A stretch of 64,000 nucleotides of DNA from JAQUBU01 sp036677685 (GTDB lineage Bacteria > Bacillota > Syntrophomonadia > Syntrophomonadales > Syntrophomonadaceae), in the NCBI GenBank assembly GCA_036677685.1, contig JAVBWA010000037.1:1-64000 (forward strand), read 5' to 3'. A program made the translations under genes and the position numbers. Below are positions 8,412 to 17,454 of this stretch, piece after piece (position 1 is the first letter of the stretch; every line of letters starts with the position of its first letter). The notes under the pieces were generated by a model. The model did no database searches. It was given only the letters and a program-made list of their open reading frames with translations, and had not been told where the DNA came from.

Positions 8412-9479
8412 TTAAACTTCGACCGTCCAGCCAAATTCATCTTTGCTTTCGCCGTTTTGAATACCGGTAATCGAATTATAAATCTTAGCCGACAATTCGC
8501 CGGTCTTGCCGTCATTTATAGAGATAATCTGACCATCCCAGTTGAGTTCCCCGATGGGAGAAATAACTGCCGCCGTACCAGTACCAAAAGCTTCTTCCAA
8601 TTGGCCCTTGGCATGTGCTTCATACAACTCGGCGACACTAATTTTCCTTTCGCTGACTTTTATACCCCAGCTTTTTAATAAATTAATAGTAGAATCACGG
8701 GTTATACCTGCCAGAATACTGCCTTCCAATGACGGAGTAATAACTTCACCGTTGACTTTGAAGAATACATTCATGGTGCCAACTTCTTCAATGTATTTTT
8801 TTTCAACCCCATCCAGCCATAAAACCTGGGTATAACCTTTATCTTTTGCTTCTTCCTGGGCTTTAAGACTGGCCGCATAATTAGCCGGGGTTTTGGTAAA
8901 GCCCAGGCCGCCTTTAACCGCCCGCGCATATTCTTTTTCCACATAAATCTTAACCGGATCAATTCCTTCCGGATAATAAGCACCAACCGGCGACAGAATA
9001 ATCATGAATTTGTAGGTATGGGCAGGTCTTACGCCCAGATAAGGGTCAGTAGCTATAACGAAAGGTCTTATATAAAGCGAAGTATCATCGGCCTCCGGTA
9101 TCCAATCTTGATCCACCCTGACAATCGCCTTAATCGCTTCAACCGCAAATTCAGGGTCTAGAGCAGGAATACAGAGCCGTTCATTGGATATGTTCATACG
9201 TTCCACGTTTTTGTAGGGCCTGAACAAAAGGATTTTGCCATTGCGGGCTTTATAGGCTTTTAAGCCTTCGAAGGTAGCCTGTCCATAATGAAATATCATG
9301 GTAGCCGGATCAAGCTCGACCGGTGCATAAGGAACTATCCTCGGATCATGCCAGCCTTTGCCTTCAGTATAATCCATTACAAACATATGGTCGGTATAGA
9401 ATTGTCCAAACCCGAGAGAATTCTGGTCTGGCTTTGACTTAGGGTTTTTGGTTCTTTCAACGGTAATTTCCTGGGACAT
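8412..9479 (-). CDS. ilvE: branched-chain amino acid aminotransferase
   Basis: PLP enzyme that interconverts branched-chain amino acids and 2-oxo acids with glutamate. The 355-residue length matches the longer bacterial/eukaryotic-type class. Recognisable blocks are the PLP-lysine region KTPANYAASL, the phosphate/cofactor region YIEEVGTMNVFF and the C-terminal EAFGTGTAAVISPIG. ATG at 9479 lies nine bases after AGGAG; the in-frame TTG at 9488 abuts the site and is unlikely. It appears monocistronic and is divergent from the kinase at 9775. I saw no clear CodY box or T-box in the leader. Confidence 0.96.
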   Translation of the reverse strand: MSQEITVERTKNPKSKPDQNSLGFGQFYTDHMFVMDYTEGKGWHDPRIVPYAPVELDPATMIFHYGQATFEGLKAYKARNGKILLFRPYKNVERMNISNERLCIPALDPEFAVEAIKAIVRVDQDWIPEADDTSLYIRPFVIATDPYLGVRPAHTYKFMIILSPVGAYYPEGIDPVKIYVEKEYARAVKGGLGFTKTPANYAASLKAQEEAKDKGYTQVLWLDGVEKKYIEEVGTMNVFFKVNGEVITPSLEGSILAGITRDSTINLLKSWGIKVSERKISVAELYEAHAKGQLEEAFGTGTAAVISPIGELNWDGQIISINDGKTGELSAKIYNSITGIQNGESKDEFGWTVEV

Positions 9480-9774
9480 ACATTTCAACTCCTTTTGAAT
9501 TAGTAAGCGGTTTTTAAACCAATAGAAAGTATTATTAAATTATATTATAAAAACCAGGGTCTATATAATTTTATTTTGTATTTTTTTTGAAAATCCTGCT
9601 CAAAATTGACTCAATCAATTGTATTCACAAATATACAGGTTAATTGGTCATGAACTTTAAGACTATTGAAAATACATGCAAAAGCTTGTATTCTCTATTA
9701 TAGGACAGATTATGACACAATAAGTCATATCGTGTCAGTAATTTTGTTAATTGGATTTTAGGGAAGGTTTAATC

Positions 9775-11301
9775 ATGATCGAAACACTGCAATCAATTGA
9801 ACAGCTTATTAAGCAATTTACGATATTGCAGCAGGAAAATGAAAAGCTGAACAAAATGCTTATTAATTATCAAGCATCAGCGCAAGCCTTAAAAATCAGC
9901 GAGGCCAGATACCGGGCAGTAGTGGAGGATCAAACCGAATTAATCTGCCGTTTCCGGCCGGATTCCACCCTCACTTTTGTCAACCAGGCTTATTGCCGGT
10001 ATTTTGGGCTAAAAGAGCATGAATTGCTGGGCAAAACTTTTTTATCTTTCCTTCCGGAAGAAGACCGGGAACTGAGCATTAAGAAATACTCTTCTTTGTC
10101 AAAGGAAAACCCCTTATCCCAATATGAACACCGTGTGCTGGGCGCAAATGGAGAGATCGCCTGGCAGGAGTGGACTGACCGCGGCATTTTTGATAGTAAT
10201 GGAATCCTGATTGAAATCCAATCGATAGGGCGTGATATTACCAGGCGAAAACTGGCTGAAGAAGCGCTGGCTAAAAGCGAAGCCAAGTTTCGCAAGCTGG
10301 CCGAGACCGCGCCTGCATACATCTTTCTTTTACAAGGGACCCATTTCCTTTATGTCAATCCCAACATGGAAAAACTCATTGGCTATACTTTGGAGGAATG
10401 CCTGCAAATGGATTTTTGGGATATTATTCATCCGGCTTTTCGGGAGATGGTTATTGAGCGAAGCCTGGCTCGCCAGAGGGGAGAAAATGTCCCTGTATCT
10501 TATGAATTTAAGACTATTTCCAAGGATCAGCAGGAGCATTGGGTAGAGTTTTACGGGGATACGATTGAATTTGAAGGCCTTCCGGCCGTTATGGGTGTTG
10601 CATACGATATAAGCAAACGCAAGCAAATGCAGGATAAAATGGCCCGTTACCATCAACTGCACCTAATTGGCGAAATGGCCGCCAGCCTCGGTCATGAAAT
10701 TAGAAATCCAATGACTTGTGTGCGCGGTTTTCTGCAGATGGTAAGAGACAATGAGCATCATAATTCACAGGTGGAGTTGTTCGATTTGATGATCGAGGAA
10801 CTTGATAGAGCTAATTCAATTATCAGCGAATATTTATCCCTGGCCAAGAATAAAGCCCTGGATTTTAAAGAACAAAACCTCAATTCTATTTTGCAAAACA
10901 TCTACCCGCTCTTACTGGTAGAAGCCCTGGAGCAGAATAAGTCCCTGAAACTGGAGTTAGGGGATATTTCTAATATAATGCTTGACGAGAAAGAAATCAG
11001 ACAGCTTATTTACAACCTGGTACGCAATGGGTTCGAAGCTATGGCTTCCGGCGGCAATTTACTGATTAAGACATTTATGGAAGATGAATTCATAGTCATG
11101 GCTATTAAAGATCAGGGCCGAGGGATAAAAGCCGAGGACCTGGAGAAACTGGGCTCCCCATTTTTCACCACCAAAGAAAATGGAACGGGCCTGGGCTTGT
11201 CCATTTGCTATAATATAGCTGCCCATCACCATGCCAATATCGAAATCGACACCAGTCCCAACGGCACCACCTTTTTCGTTCGTTTCGCCGAAACGATATA
11301 G
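9775..11301 (+). CDS. cytoplasmic PAS-PAS histidine kinase, sporulation-kinase-like
   Basis: A 508-residue sensor kinase with no membrane segment: short N-terminal coiled coil, PAS about 43-165, PAS about 168-285, HisKA with phospho-accepting His307 in LGHEIRNPM, and a HATPase domain with QLIYNLVRNGFEAM (N box), IKDQGRGI (G1) and ENGTGLGLS (G2). This architecture and the H-box match Kin-type kinases that feed Spo0A-like phosphorelays as well as other soluble NtrB-like kinases. ATG at 9775 follows AGGGAAGG; a TTG 24 bases upstream lies before that site. No partner regulator is adjacent, so it is an orphan kinase. It runs convergent with the VWA gene. Confidence 0.93.
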   Translation: MIETLQSIEQLIKQFTILQQENEKLNKMLINYQASAQALKISEARYRAVVEDQTELICRFRPDSTLTFVNQAYCRYFGLKEHELLGKTFLSFLPEEDRELSIKKYSSLSKENPLSQYEHRVLGANGEIAWQEWTDRGIFDSNGILIEIQSIGRDITRRKLAEEALAKSEAKFRKLAETAPAYIFLLQGTHFLYVNPNMEKLIGYTLEECLQMDFWDIIHPAFREMVIERSLARQRGENVPVSYEFKTISKDQQEHWVEFYGDTIEFEGLPAVMGVAYDISKRKQMQDKMARYHQLHLIGEMAASLGHEIRNPMTCVRGFLQMVRDNEHHNSQVELFDLMIEELDRANSIISEYLSLAKNKALDFKEQNLNSILQNIYPLLLVEALEQNKSLKLELGDISNIMLDEKEIRQLIYNLVRNGFEAMASGGNLLIKTFMEDEFIVMAIKDQGRGIKAEDLEKLGSPFFTTKENGTGLGLSICYNIAAHHHANIEIDTSPNGTTFFVRFAETI

Positions 11302-11302
11302 A

Positions 11303-12268
11303 CTATCCCATGATTTGCCGCAAGGCCGTGGCAACTTCATGGATGTTTTGAGTGTAAAACATGCGGTCAACCACAGTCTTAAAATTAAATATGGTTTCCT
11401 GGTAGTATTTGTCATTAAGATCACGGGTTCGCGGGTCAGGGTTGAATAGATAGAGCTTTTTCACCCGGCGCCGCAGTTTCTTCAGAGGTGCCAGGGCAAA
11501 ATACTTTTCGTACAGCATGCAATCAGTAAGCAGTATAACCACCGTACGCGATGTAAACAGGTGGGCGTATTTATCGCGCAGTTGGGCCAGGGGCCGCCAG
11601 AGTTCCGTTCCCCCATAATCCCATTGGGGCAAAGCACTGATCTCTTTCAAAAGAGTCTTGAAATCGCGTTGCAGATATGGTGTGACATAATTTATCTGGT
11701 TGCCGAAAATAAACACTTCCACACTGCGCAATTCATCCTGTAAAGCATAGAGAAACTGCAGCATCATTTTAGCGCTGGGCAGCATAGAGGAAGACGTATC
11801 AAGAATGAGAACCACCCTCGGTTTTCCGGGTTTTCGCATCTGCCAGCGCATCTTCAGCAGAGAACCCCCATGCTTCATATTCTGGTGAATAGTCCGGCGC
11901 ATATCGAGGGTTTTTCGCTTCCGGCCTTGTTTTTTCCGTCTTGAAATTGGAGTAACCAGTTTCTTTATTAATCTGCCGGCTTCGGAGCTGGCCATAAAAT
12001 CAAGATCTTCAGGGAGCCAATCACTTTTCTTGCCCCCGTCCGCTCCGACCTGCATCTGCCCTATCTGCTCCGTTTCCTTGCTGATTTTCATATATTTTAG
12101 TGATGATTCATTTGAGAATCGTTCCGATTCATTACTGCCATGAAATGGACCCTCCGGCAGTTCAGCAGCAGGAGTCGGAGGCTGCTTACGCAATCCTTGC
12201 TTTCCCCGGCCCGACAGAAATTTTATTATCCGGTAGAATGAAAAAGCCTTTAAATCTCGCCCAGCCAT
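11303..12268 (-). CDS. VWA domain protein, CoxE-like
   Basis: A 321-residue cytoplasmic protein with a von Willebrand factor A domain in its C-terminal half. The metal-ion-dependent adhesion site DTSSS is at 157-161 and the downstream LLTDCMLYEK supplies the second loop. The N-terminal 140 residues are basic and low in recognisable motifs. Paired VWA and MoxR ATPases act as metal-dependent chaperones that remodel or load cofactors into enzyme complexes (CoxD/CoxE type). ATG at 12268 overlaps the 3' end of the MoxR gene by 19 bases, so the two are translationally coupled. The client enzyme is not encoded nearby. Confidence 0.88.
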   Translation of the reverse strand: MAGRDLKAFSFYRIIKFLSGRGKQGLRKQPPTPAAELPEGPFHGSNESERFSNESSLKYMKISKETEQIGQMQVGADGGKKSDWLPEDLDFMASSEAGRLIKKLVTPISRRKKQGRKRKTLDMRRTIHQNMKHGGSLLKMRWQMRKPGKPRVVLILDTSSSMLPSAKMMLQFLYALQDELRSVEVFIFGNQINYVTPYLQRDFKTLLKEISALPQWDYGGTELWRPLAQLRDKYAHLFTSRTVVILLTDCMLYEKYFALAPLKKLRRRVKKLYLFNPDPRTRDLNDKYYQETIFNFKTVVDRMFYTQNIHEVATALRQIMG

Positions 12269-13347
12269 TTGCCTCCACCCCGTTTGCGGACCATGGACAT
12301 ATCATCCTTGTTTTTTAACAGAGTTGGTAAAAATCTATCTGCAACTTCCTGATCTATCTCGGCCAGGCCCTCCATAACCACTGCGCGGGCAAAATCAATC
12401 CCTTCGGCAATACTGGGCTTCTTCAATAAATCTACCCGGGAGCGCAGAGTATTCATCCGGCCTGCCACCTGCCGGGCTACATGCAGCGTTATCCCCGGCA
12501 CCTTTTTAGTGAGAATTTGCTGCTCCTTCTCGATGGTGGGATAATCTATATAAAGATATATGCATCTTCTTTTCAATGCACTGGTCAATTCACGCAGGTC
12601 GTTGTTGGTAATCACAATGATTGGAATGGTACGGGCCTTAATGGTGCCGAATTCAGGAATGGAAATCTGAAAATCGGAAAGTACCTCCAATAGAAATGCC
12701 TCAAATTCCTCGTCTGCCTTGTCAATTTCATCAATTAACAATACCGGCGGTGTGCCCTCACATAAAATTGCCTTCAACAAAGGACGAACCATTAAAAACT
12801 CCTCCGAAAACACATCTTCCATGCCGCGTTCCTGAGCCTGGATGTAAAGCAATTGCTTCTGGTAATTCCATTCGTAAAGCGCCTTGCTTTCATCCAGCCC
12901 CTCGTAACACTGCAAGCGGATTAACTCACTTTTCAGCATAGCCGCCAGAACCTTGGCAATCTCCGTCTTGCCCACTCCCGGCTCCCCTTCAATCAATAAG
13001 GGCTTCTGGAGCAGCAGGCTTAAATAAATAGCATCGGCAATGCCGTCATCGCAGATATAGTCCAGTTCTGCAAATTCTTTAATAATCTGTGCAGTGCTTA
13101 TAGTCTTTCCGTTTTTCATCAAAACACCTCGCTTAAATGCCCCTGTGACAGAAAACATCCCGGATAAGCTCTGCTTCCACTGCTCAATCCATTCGATTAT
13201 GCGCCTGCGCAGCTGCAGATAATCCTGCGCCCCTGTCATAATTGAAGGTATGTCACGGCTTTTTATATATCCACCGACCAGATCAAGGTACAACTCCCGC
13301 TGCAAAGCCTCCAAATATTCTTCATCATAATCGTCAAGCTCCGGCAT
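12250..13347 (-). CDS. MoxR-family AAA+ ATPase (CoxD-like) with N-terminal extension
   Basis: AAA+ ATPase with Walker A GEPGVGKT near 121-128, Walker B VLLIDEIDKAD, and a sensor 1 block IIVITNN. Family members of about 290 residues would begin at MKNGKTISTAQ (residue 77), which has its own GAGGTG site, but the reading frame continues upstream for 76 more codons with a good AGGTGG site before ATG at 13347. The extension (helical, acidic then Trp-rich) is not a recognised domain. Either the long form is made or two products arise from internal initiation. It is partnered with the VWA gene. Confidence 0.88.
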   Translation of the reverse strand: MPELDDYDEEYLEALQRELYLDLVGGYIKSRDIPSIMTGAQDYLQLRRRIIEWIEQWKQSLSGMFSVTGAFKRGVLMKNGKTISTAQIIKEFAELDYICDDGIADAIYLSLLLQKPLLIEGEPGVGKTEIAKVLAAMLKSELIRLQCYEGLDESKALYEWNYQKQLLYIQAQERGMEDVFSEEFLMVRPLLKAILCEGTPPVLLIDEIDKADEEFEAFLLEVLSDFQISIPEFGTIKARTIPIIVITNNDLRELTSALKRRCIYLYIDYPTIEKEQQILTKKVPGITLHVARQVAGRMNTLRSRVDLLKKPSIAEGIDFARAVVMEGLAEIDQEVADRFLPTLLKNKDDMSMVRKRGGGKWLGEI

Positions 13348-13564
13348 TTTCTCAACCACCTAAAACATCGTTTATTAATCCCATATTTTTGCACTTGATA
13401 TAAATTCACAGCTTTCTCGCGTCTACTCCGCCGCCAAGTGATACCATCTGCTCAGCTCAGAAAGCTTAGTTAATACTATATTAAACATTATTAAACATTC
13501 TATCATGAGATCCCTGGTTTATTTCCTTTTTTAAGCAATTGTGCCGATTTTTATAATCCTAGTA

Positions 13565-14989
13565 CTAGAATTTAAAATATATGAAACTGTTGGGCTGATA
13601 GGTGGAGAAGGTTATAAGCAGGAGCAGTATGAGAGCATAGGCCAGAGCCCTGAGTGGCGCGGGGAAATACTTGCGCCACCAGGTTGACAGTGAATCGTAG
13701 TTTTTCCGCAAATAGAACTCGGCAATATGAAGACCGAAAAGCAAAATAATTATAAATCCATACTTTAACAAGGAGGCTTCGATCAACAAATTAAAAGGAT
13801 TTAACATCGAGCGGACCATATAGAGGGCGGTTTTCAGGTCGTCCGCCCGGAAAAATACCCAGCCCACCGCGACCAGATGAAAGGTAAACAAAATCGATAA
13901 AGCTTTTAATATGGAGGCACCCGCATTATTAAAGATTTTTTCAGCTAGCCTCATCTTTTTGTAGATATTATGCAATATTAACAAAACACCATGATACATT
14001 CCCCAGACGACAAAAGTCCAAGCTGCCCCATGCCATAGACCAGATATGCTCATGGCGGCAAAAAGATTGATGTATTTGCGCAGTTCTCCCCGGCGCGACC
14101 CCCCCAGCGGAATATAAAGATAATCCCTAATCCAGTTGGACAGGGTTATATGCCAGCGCCTCCAGAATTCGGTGGGATTGGGGCTTAGGTAAGGGGTGGC
14201 AAAGTTTAAATTCAGTTTAACGCCAAACAAGCAGGCGATGCCCATCGCCATTTCGCTGTAGGCTGAAAAATCAAAATATATTTGAAAAGTAAACAGGTAG
14301 GCGGCTACCCAGGCCTGGGCAGTTGCCAGACTGCCACCCTGCTGAAAAAACTGATTGACATCTGCGGCCAAGTAATCAGCCACCAAAAGTTTTTTGCACA
14401 GGCCCAGTGTAAAATACGCCAACCCCAGGCGTAGTGCAGTGTCGGAAAATTTTATGGATTTCAGATTCTGCATTTGAGGAATCATCTCTTGGCCGCGCAT
14501 AATAGGCCCGGCCACCACATTGGCAAAAAAGGAGACAAAGAGCCAGAAATTCAGGAAGCCGCCTGCCGGTTTACATTTTTCCCGGTAGACATCGACCAGG
14601 TAAGCTATCAATTGAAAAGTGTAAAAGGAAATACCCAGGGGTTGTATTATATTTGAAAGGGCACCGGGAATATGAATGAATTCCAGCCCCGGGATTTTGA
14701 TCAGATTGTCCAGAAAAAACAACATGTACTTAAATAAAGACAGGTTGGCAATATTGATCAGCAAGGCAAGGATCAAAAATGTACGGGCTTGACGGCTCCT
14801 TAATTTCAGGGACAGATAATAAGAAACAGCACTAACCGCCAGCAAAAGCAAAAAGCCATTTAGCCCGGCAGTAATATAAAACAACCCGTCCGCCAGGGCC
14901 AGCAGATATGGGCGTACAACCGGCAGCTTATAATATAAAACCAGGGTTAATATTAAGAATGCCATAAATTCAGGGGTTTGAAAAAGCAT
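13565..14989 (-). CDS. MBOAT-family membrane O-acyltransferase (AlgI/DltB-like)
   Basis: A 474-residue polytopic membrane protein with about ten hydrophobic segments. The MBOAT signature is present as NPTEFWRRWHITLSNWIRDYLYIPLGGSRRG and, later, the catalytic-His block SGLWHGAAWTFVVWG. Such proteins transfer an acyl (often acetyl) group across the membrane to an extracellular polysaccharide or cell-wall polymer. GAGGAG precedes ATG at 14989. It is 25 bases downstream of an SGNH-type partner gene, the usual pairing. The polymer that is modified is unknown; no polysaccharide synthase is visible nearby. Confidence 0.93.
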   Translation of the reverse strand: MLFQTPEFMAFLILTLVLYYKLPVVRPYLLALADGLFYITAGLNGFLLLLAVSAVSYYLSLKLRSRQARTFLILALLINIANLSLFKYMLFFLDNLIKIPGLEFIHIPGALSNIIQPLGISFYTFQLIAYLVDVYREKCKPAGGFLNFWLFVSFFANVVAGPIMRGQEMIPQMQNLKSIKFSDTALRLGLAYFTLGLCKKLLVADYLAADVNQFFQQGGSLATAQAWVAAYLFTFQIYFDFSAYSEMAMGIACLFGVKLNLNFATPYLSPNPTEFWRRWHITLSNWIRDYLYIPLGGSRRGELRKYINLFAAMSISGLWHGAAWTFVVWGMYHGVLLILHNIYKKMRLAEKIFNNAGASILKALSILFTFHLVAVGWVFFRADDLKTALYMVRSMLNPFNLLIEASLLKYGFIIILLFGLHIAEFYLRKNYDSLSTWWRKYFPAPLRALAYALILLLLITFSTYQPNSFIYFKF

Positions 14990-15013
14990 TTCGGAAACTC
15001 CTCAATATATTTT

Positions 15014-16144
15014 CTAATTGAGACCGTTGGATTTCAGATAGCTGTCAAGCAAAATCCCGCTTAATTCCCGGTAGCCGTCAGCGATCAGGTGTACATGGTC
15101 TGCAAATAATGCCGCATCTATTTTACCCTGGAGATTCAAATACCTGACCTCTTTAGCGGCAAAATAATGGTCGATAAGCTCCAGATTTTTTATATAGCCG
15201 GGCTGGTTCACTTGTTTCCTTAGTAGCACATCATTTATACCCGCCAGGAAAATCAGGGTTTGTTTGTGTTTTTGCCGGGCGATAATTTTATTTAGAAAAA
15301 ATATCTGGGGATTTTTTTCACTCATATCAAAAGCCGCTGCAGCAAAACCTTTTTTATATTCCGGCTGCTGCAGCAATTTATCCAAGTCGGGCTTTTCCGT
15401 CCAGGGCCGGGCGTCTCCCAGGGCATCACTGGGGAGCGGGATATGACGGGCCAGGTCATAATGATTCGTGAGGTCCCGGTGTAAAAAATAGCGATAGCGA
15501 TAGATGTTTAAATGACTTACCAGATAGTTGTGAACCTGGTCCGGCACGGTTTCCTCCTTTTTATTACTATTGGCCTGCAATTGCGGTAAAATCGTCTGGT
15601 AGGTCTCGGGGTCCAGTGCTTTAAGGTCCCTTTGCAGCCAGAATACTGCCGGGGGGTCAGGTTGACGCTTTACGAAACCGGCATAAATCAAATTGATGAT
15701 AAGATGATCGGTAGATATGCCATGCTGTTCAAGCTTTAACAGCATGGTATAAATGTCTCCGGCCTGCATGGCGGGCGCGGCCAGATTATAAACCCGCAAA
15801 TCCGGCAAACCTTTTTGCCGGGCTATATCCTGCATGTAATAAGCTAGCGATTGTGAGGATGGACCCGGACCGCTGTAGGCCACCGAATCCCCCAGGATTA
15901 TTATATAGTCCTGCAGCTTTTCCCGTTCGATTTCGGCAGCAATTAGCTCCAGAATCACATCCAGGTTGGCGGTTTCATTAAGTATAAAATCGTATTTGAT
16001 GCGGTACTGGTACGCGAGATCAAGTTTTGCCCAGTTCGGCAAGACAGCTTGCACAAGCAGCATATATATCAGGAAGCATACCATTGCCAGCATGCTGGTG
16101 GATTTTACAGGTCGTTTTTCCAAGAATTTGTTCTCCCAAATCAA
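15014..16144 (-). CDS. SGNH-type membrane-anchored partner of the MBOAT protein
   Basis: A protein of up to 376 residues with one N-terminal membrane anchor (MLAMVCFLIYMLLVQAVLP) and an extracytoplasmic SGNH hydrolase/DltD- or AlgJ-like domain. The nucleophile block is IILGDSVAYSGP and the Asp/His block DHVHLIADGYREL, so catalytic residues look intact. It probably receives or transfers the acyl group delivered by the MBOAT protein. The start is uncertain: TTG at 16144 has an AAGGAT-like site, and a second TTG seven codons later follows GGGAG with better spacing. The pair forms a two-gene unit. Confidence 0.82.
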   Translation of the reverse strand: MIWENKFLEKRPVKSTSMLAMVCFLIYMLLVQAVLPNWAKLDLAYQYRIKYDFILNETANLDVILELIAAEIEREKLQDYIIILGDSVAYSGPGPSSQSLAYYMQDIARQKGLPDLRVYNLAAPAMQAGDIYTMLLKLEQHGISTDHLIINLIYAGFVKRQPDPPAVFWLQRDLKALDPETYQTILPQLQANSNKKEETVPDQVHNYLVSHLNIYRYRYFLHRDLTNHYDLARHIPLPSDALGDARPWTEKPDLDKLLQQPEYKKGFAAAAFDMSEKNPQIFFLNKIIARQKHKQTLIFLAGINDVLLRKQVNQPGYIKNLELIDHYFAAKEVRYLNLQGKIDAALFADHVHLIADGYRELSGILLDSYLKSNGLN

Positions 16145-16207
16145 GTACTTTTATCCTTATTTATCCTAACAAAAGTCAACCTTATCGTTAAGCAAAAAAT
16201 AAAAAAT

Positions 16208-16229
16208 GAGCCGGTTTTAAAACCGGCTC
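16208..16229 (-). terminator. intrinsic terminator of the sdpRI-like operon
   Basis: A perfect 22-base palindrome (GAGCCGGTTTT and its complement) is followed on the minus strand by ATTTTTTATTTTTT. It lies 29 bases after the SdpI-like stop codon and separates it from the SGNH gene. Confidence 0.85.
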
Positions 16230-16257
16230 TCCATATCCATATTATTTATTATCCGGT

Positions 16258-16929
16258 TCAATTCTTCAATTTGTTAAACAAGGAATAAGAATAAATCGTA
16301 GGGACAAATACCATGAGCAGTAGTGCTGTAAAGAAAACATAAGCACCCCAGGAAGCATTTACCGGAGCCATGGCCAGACATATCAATCCGCCTGCTACCC
16401 AAATCCGGGCTCCCAGCCGGTGAGTACGCTGCCATACTTCTTCACTGGCCAGGGTCCAGGGGGTTTTGATGCCTACAAAATAGTTGTGCCGGAATTGACT
16501 CATAAAGTTGCCTATGACAATGAACAAAACGGCTACAATAGCCTTGACCAGAAGGCCCACATCAACCGGGTAGCCCATAGATGCCAGTATGCTTGCACCA
16601 TATAAGATGCCTAAGAATAAAACCATAGCCCAGCGTAAAAACCGGTAGGCGCCGGCAAAGCGCAGGTAGTTTTCCCTCTTCGGATCGATTAAAGGAGTAA
16701 AGAGCATTAATAGGTATATCCCAATAAGCAGTATTGGTTCAAAAAAAGCGCCGAAGGATTTGGGGTAATAAGCGTCAATTTCCCCGTGTATATTCCAATG
16801 GCCCGGCATTTTGGCGGGCAAATGGGGATAAAGCACTACCGCAGCCAGCAGGAGCCCCGCCATAAACAGCCACAGCGGCCAGTCTTGCTTAAGCGTATCC
16901 CAATCCAAACGATAGCTGCTGTCTTTCAT
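16258..16929 (-). CDS. sdpI: SdpI-family membrane protein
   Basis: A 223-residue membrane protein of the SdpI/DUF1648 family: hydrophobic helices in the N-terminal half with the DUF1648 block LPAKMPGHWNIHGEIDAYYPK, and the C-terminal SdpI part VGIKTPWTLASEEVWQRTHRLGAR. In Bacillus, SdpI gives immunity to the SdpC toxin and also signals by sequestering SdpR at the membrane. ATG at 16929 shares its A with the TGA stop of the regulator gene (TGATG), so translation is coupled; an upstream TTG is less likely. No sdpC-like toxin gene is present, so here it may be an orphan immunity or stress-sensing module. Confidence 0.9.
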   Translation of the reverse strand: MKDSSYRLDWDTLKQDWPLWLFMAGLLLAAVVLYPHLPAKMPGHWNIHGEIDAYYPKSFGAFFEPILLIGIYLLMLFTPLIDPKRENYLRFAGAYRFLRWAMVLFLGILYGASILASMGYPVDVGLLVKAIVAVLFIVIGNFMSQFRHNYFVGIKTPWTLASEEVWQRTHRLGARIWVAGGLICLAMAPVNASWGAYVFFTALLLMVFVPTIYSYSLFNKLKN

Positions 16930-17282
16930 CAGCAATCATCTCCTTCCTTCGTGTTCTCACTTGTACTCGACTCATTTTTGTCCCGATTCAAGCTTTTACC
17001 TGCATAATTGTTATTACCGCCCGAGTTCAGAATTTCATAAAACCAGCCAATAAGTTCCTGAAAAACCGTGGTGTTAAGTGAATAATAAATATTCTGGCCT
17101 TTGCGCAAATCTTGAACCAGCTCCGCTTGTTTAAGGATATTCAGGTGGTGGGAAATACTTGGTTTGCTCATCTCAAACTGAGCAGCGATTTCTCCCGCAC
17201 TCAGATCACCCTCCTGCAGCATGCGCAGTATCTCCCGGCGCGTAGCATCAGACAAAGCTTTGAAGGCCATATTAAAAGACAT
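16929..17282 (-). CDS. sdpR: ArsR/SdpR-family winged-helix repressor
   Basis: A 117-residue ArsR-fold regulator: AFKALSDATRREILRMLQEGDLSAGEIAAQF then the recognition helix region MSKPSISHHLNILKQAELV and the wing RKGQNIYYSL. No metal-binding CxC pair is seen, in keeping with SdpR-type non-metal members. It overlaps the SdpI-like gene by one base. A 44-base perfect inverted repeat lies 30 bases upstream of its start and is the obvious autoregulatory operator. Confidence 0.93.
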   Translation of the reverse strand: MSFNMAFKALSDATRREILRMLQEGDLSAGEIAAQFEMSKPSISHHLNILKQAELVQDLRKGQNIYYSLNTTVFQELIGWFYEILNSGGNNNYAGKSLNRDKNESSTSENTKEGDDC

Positions 17283-17311
17283 GTCATTCCATTCCCCCAG
17301 GCAAAGAAAAA

Positions 17312-17355
17312 CTGTGTTTAGATATTTAGATAGTTGTCTAAATATCTAAACACAG
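17312..17355. promoter_or_regulatory. large perfect palindrome, probable SdpR operator
   Basis: Two 19-base arms (17312-17330 and 17337-17355) are exact complements around the 6-base centre TAGTTG. Each arm contains TTAGATATTTAGA, itself nearly palindromic, so the site may hold two regulator dimers. It is immediately upstream of the ArsR-type regulator gene. As RNA it would form a 19-bp stem, but no T-run follows on either strand, so an operator is favoured over a terminator. Confidence 0.8.
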
Positions 17356-17387
17356 TATAAAACATAAACCACAAAAACACAAGAAAA

Positions 17388-17411
17388 GCAGGGAAAATTA
17401 AAATCCCCTGC
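17388..17411 (-). terminator. intrinsic terminator of the PilZ gene
   Basis: Stem GCAGGG/CCCTGC with an A/T-rich loop, followed on the minus strand by TTTTCTTG. It lies about 44 bases after the stop of the PilZ-domain gene. Confidence 0.65.
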
Positions 17412-17454
17412 CTAGAGTGTCAATAAAGTCTTCTGATTAGCAGACCTAGCAAAT

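Noticed and set aside
9713..9737. TGACAC/GTGTCA inverted repeat upstream of the kinase at 9775
   Set aside because: Six-base arms with a weak inner match are too common to call an operator without further copies.
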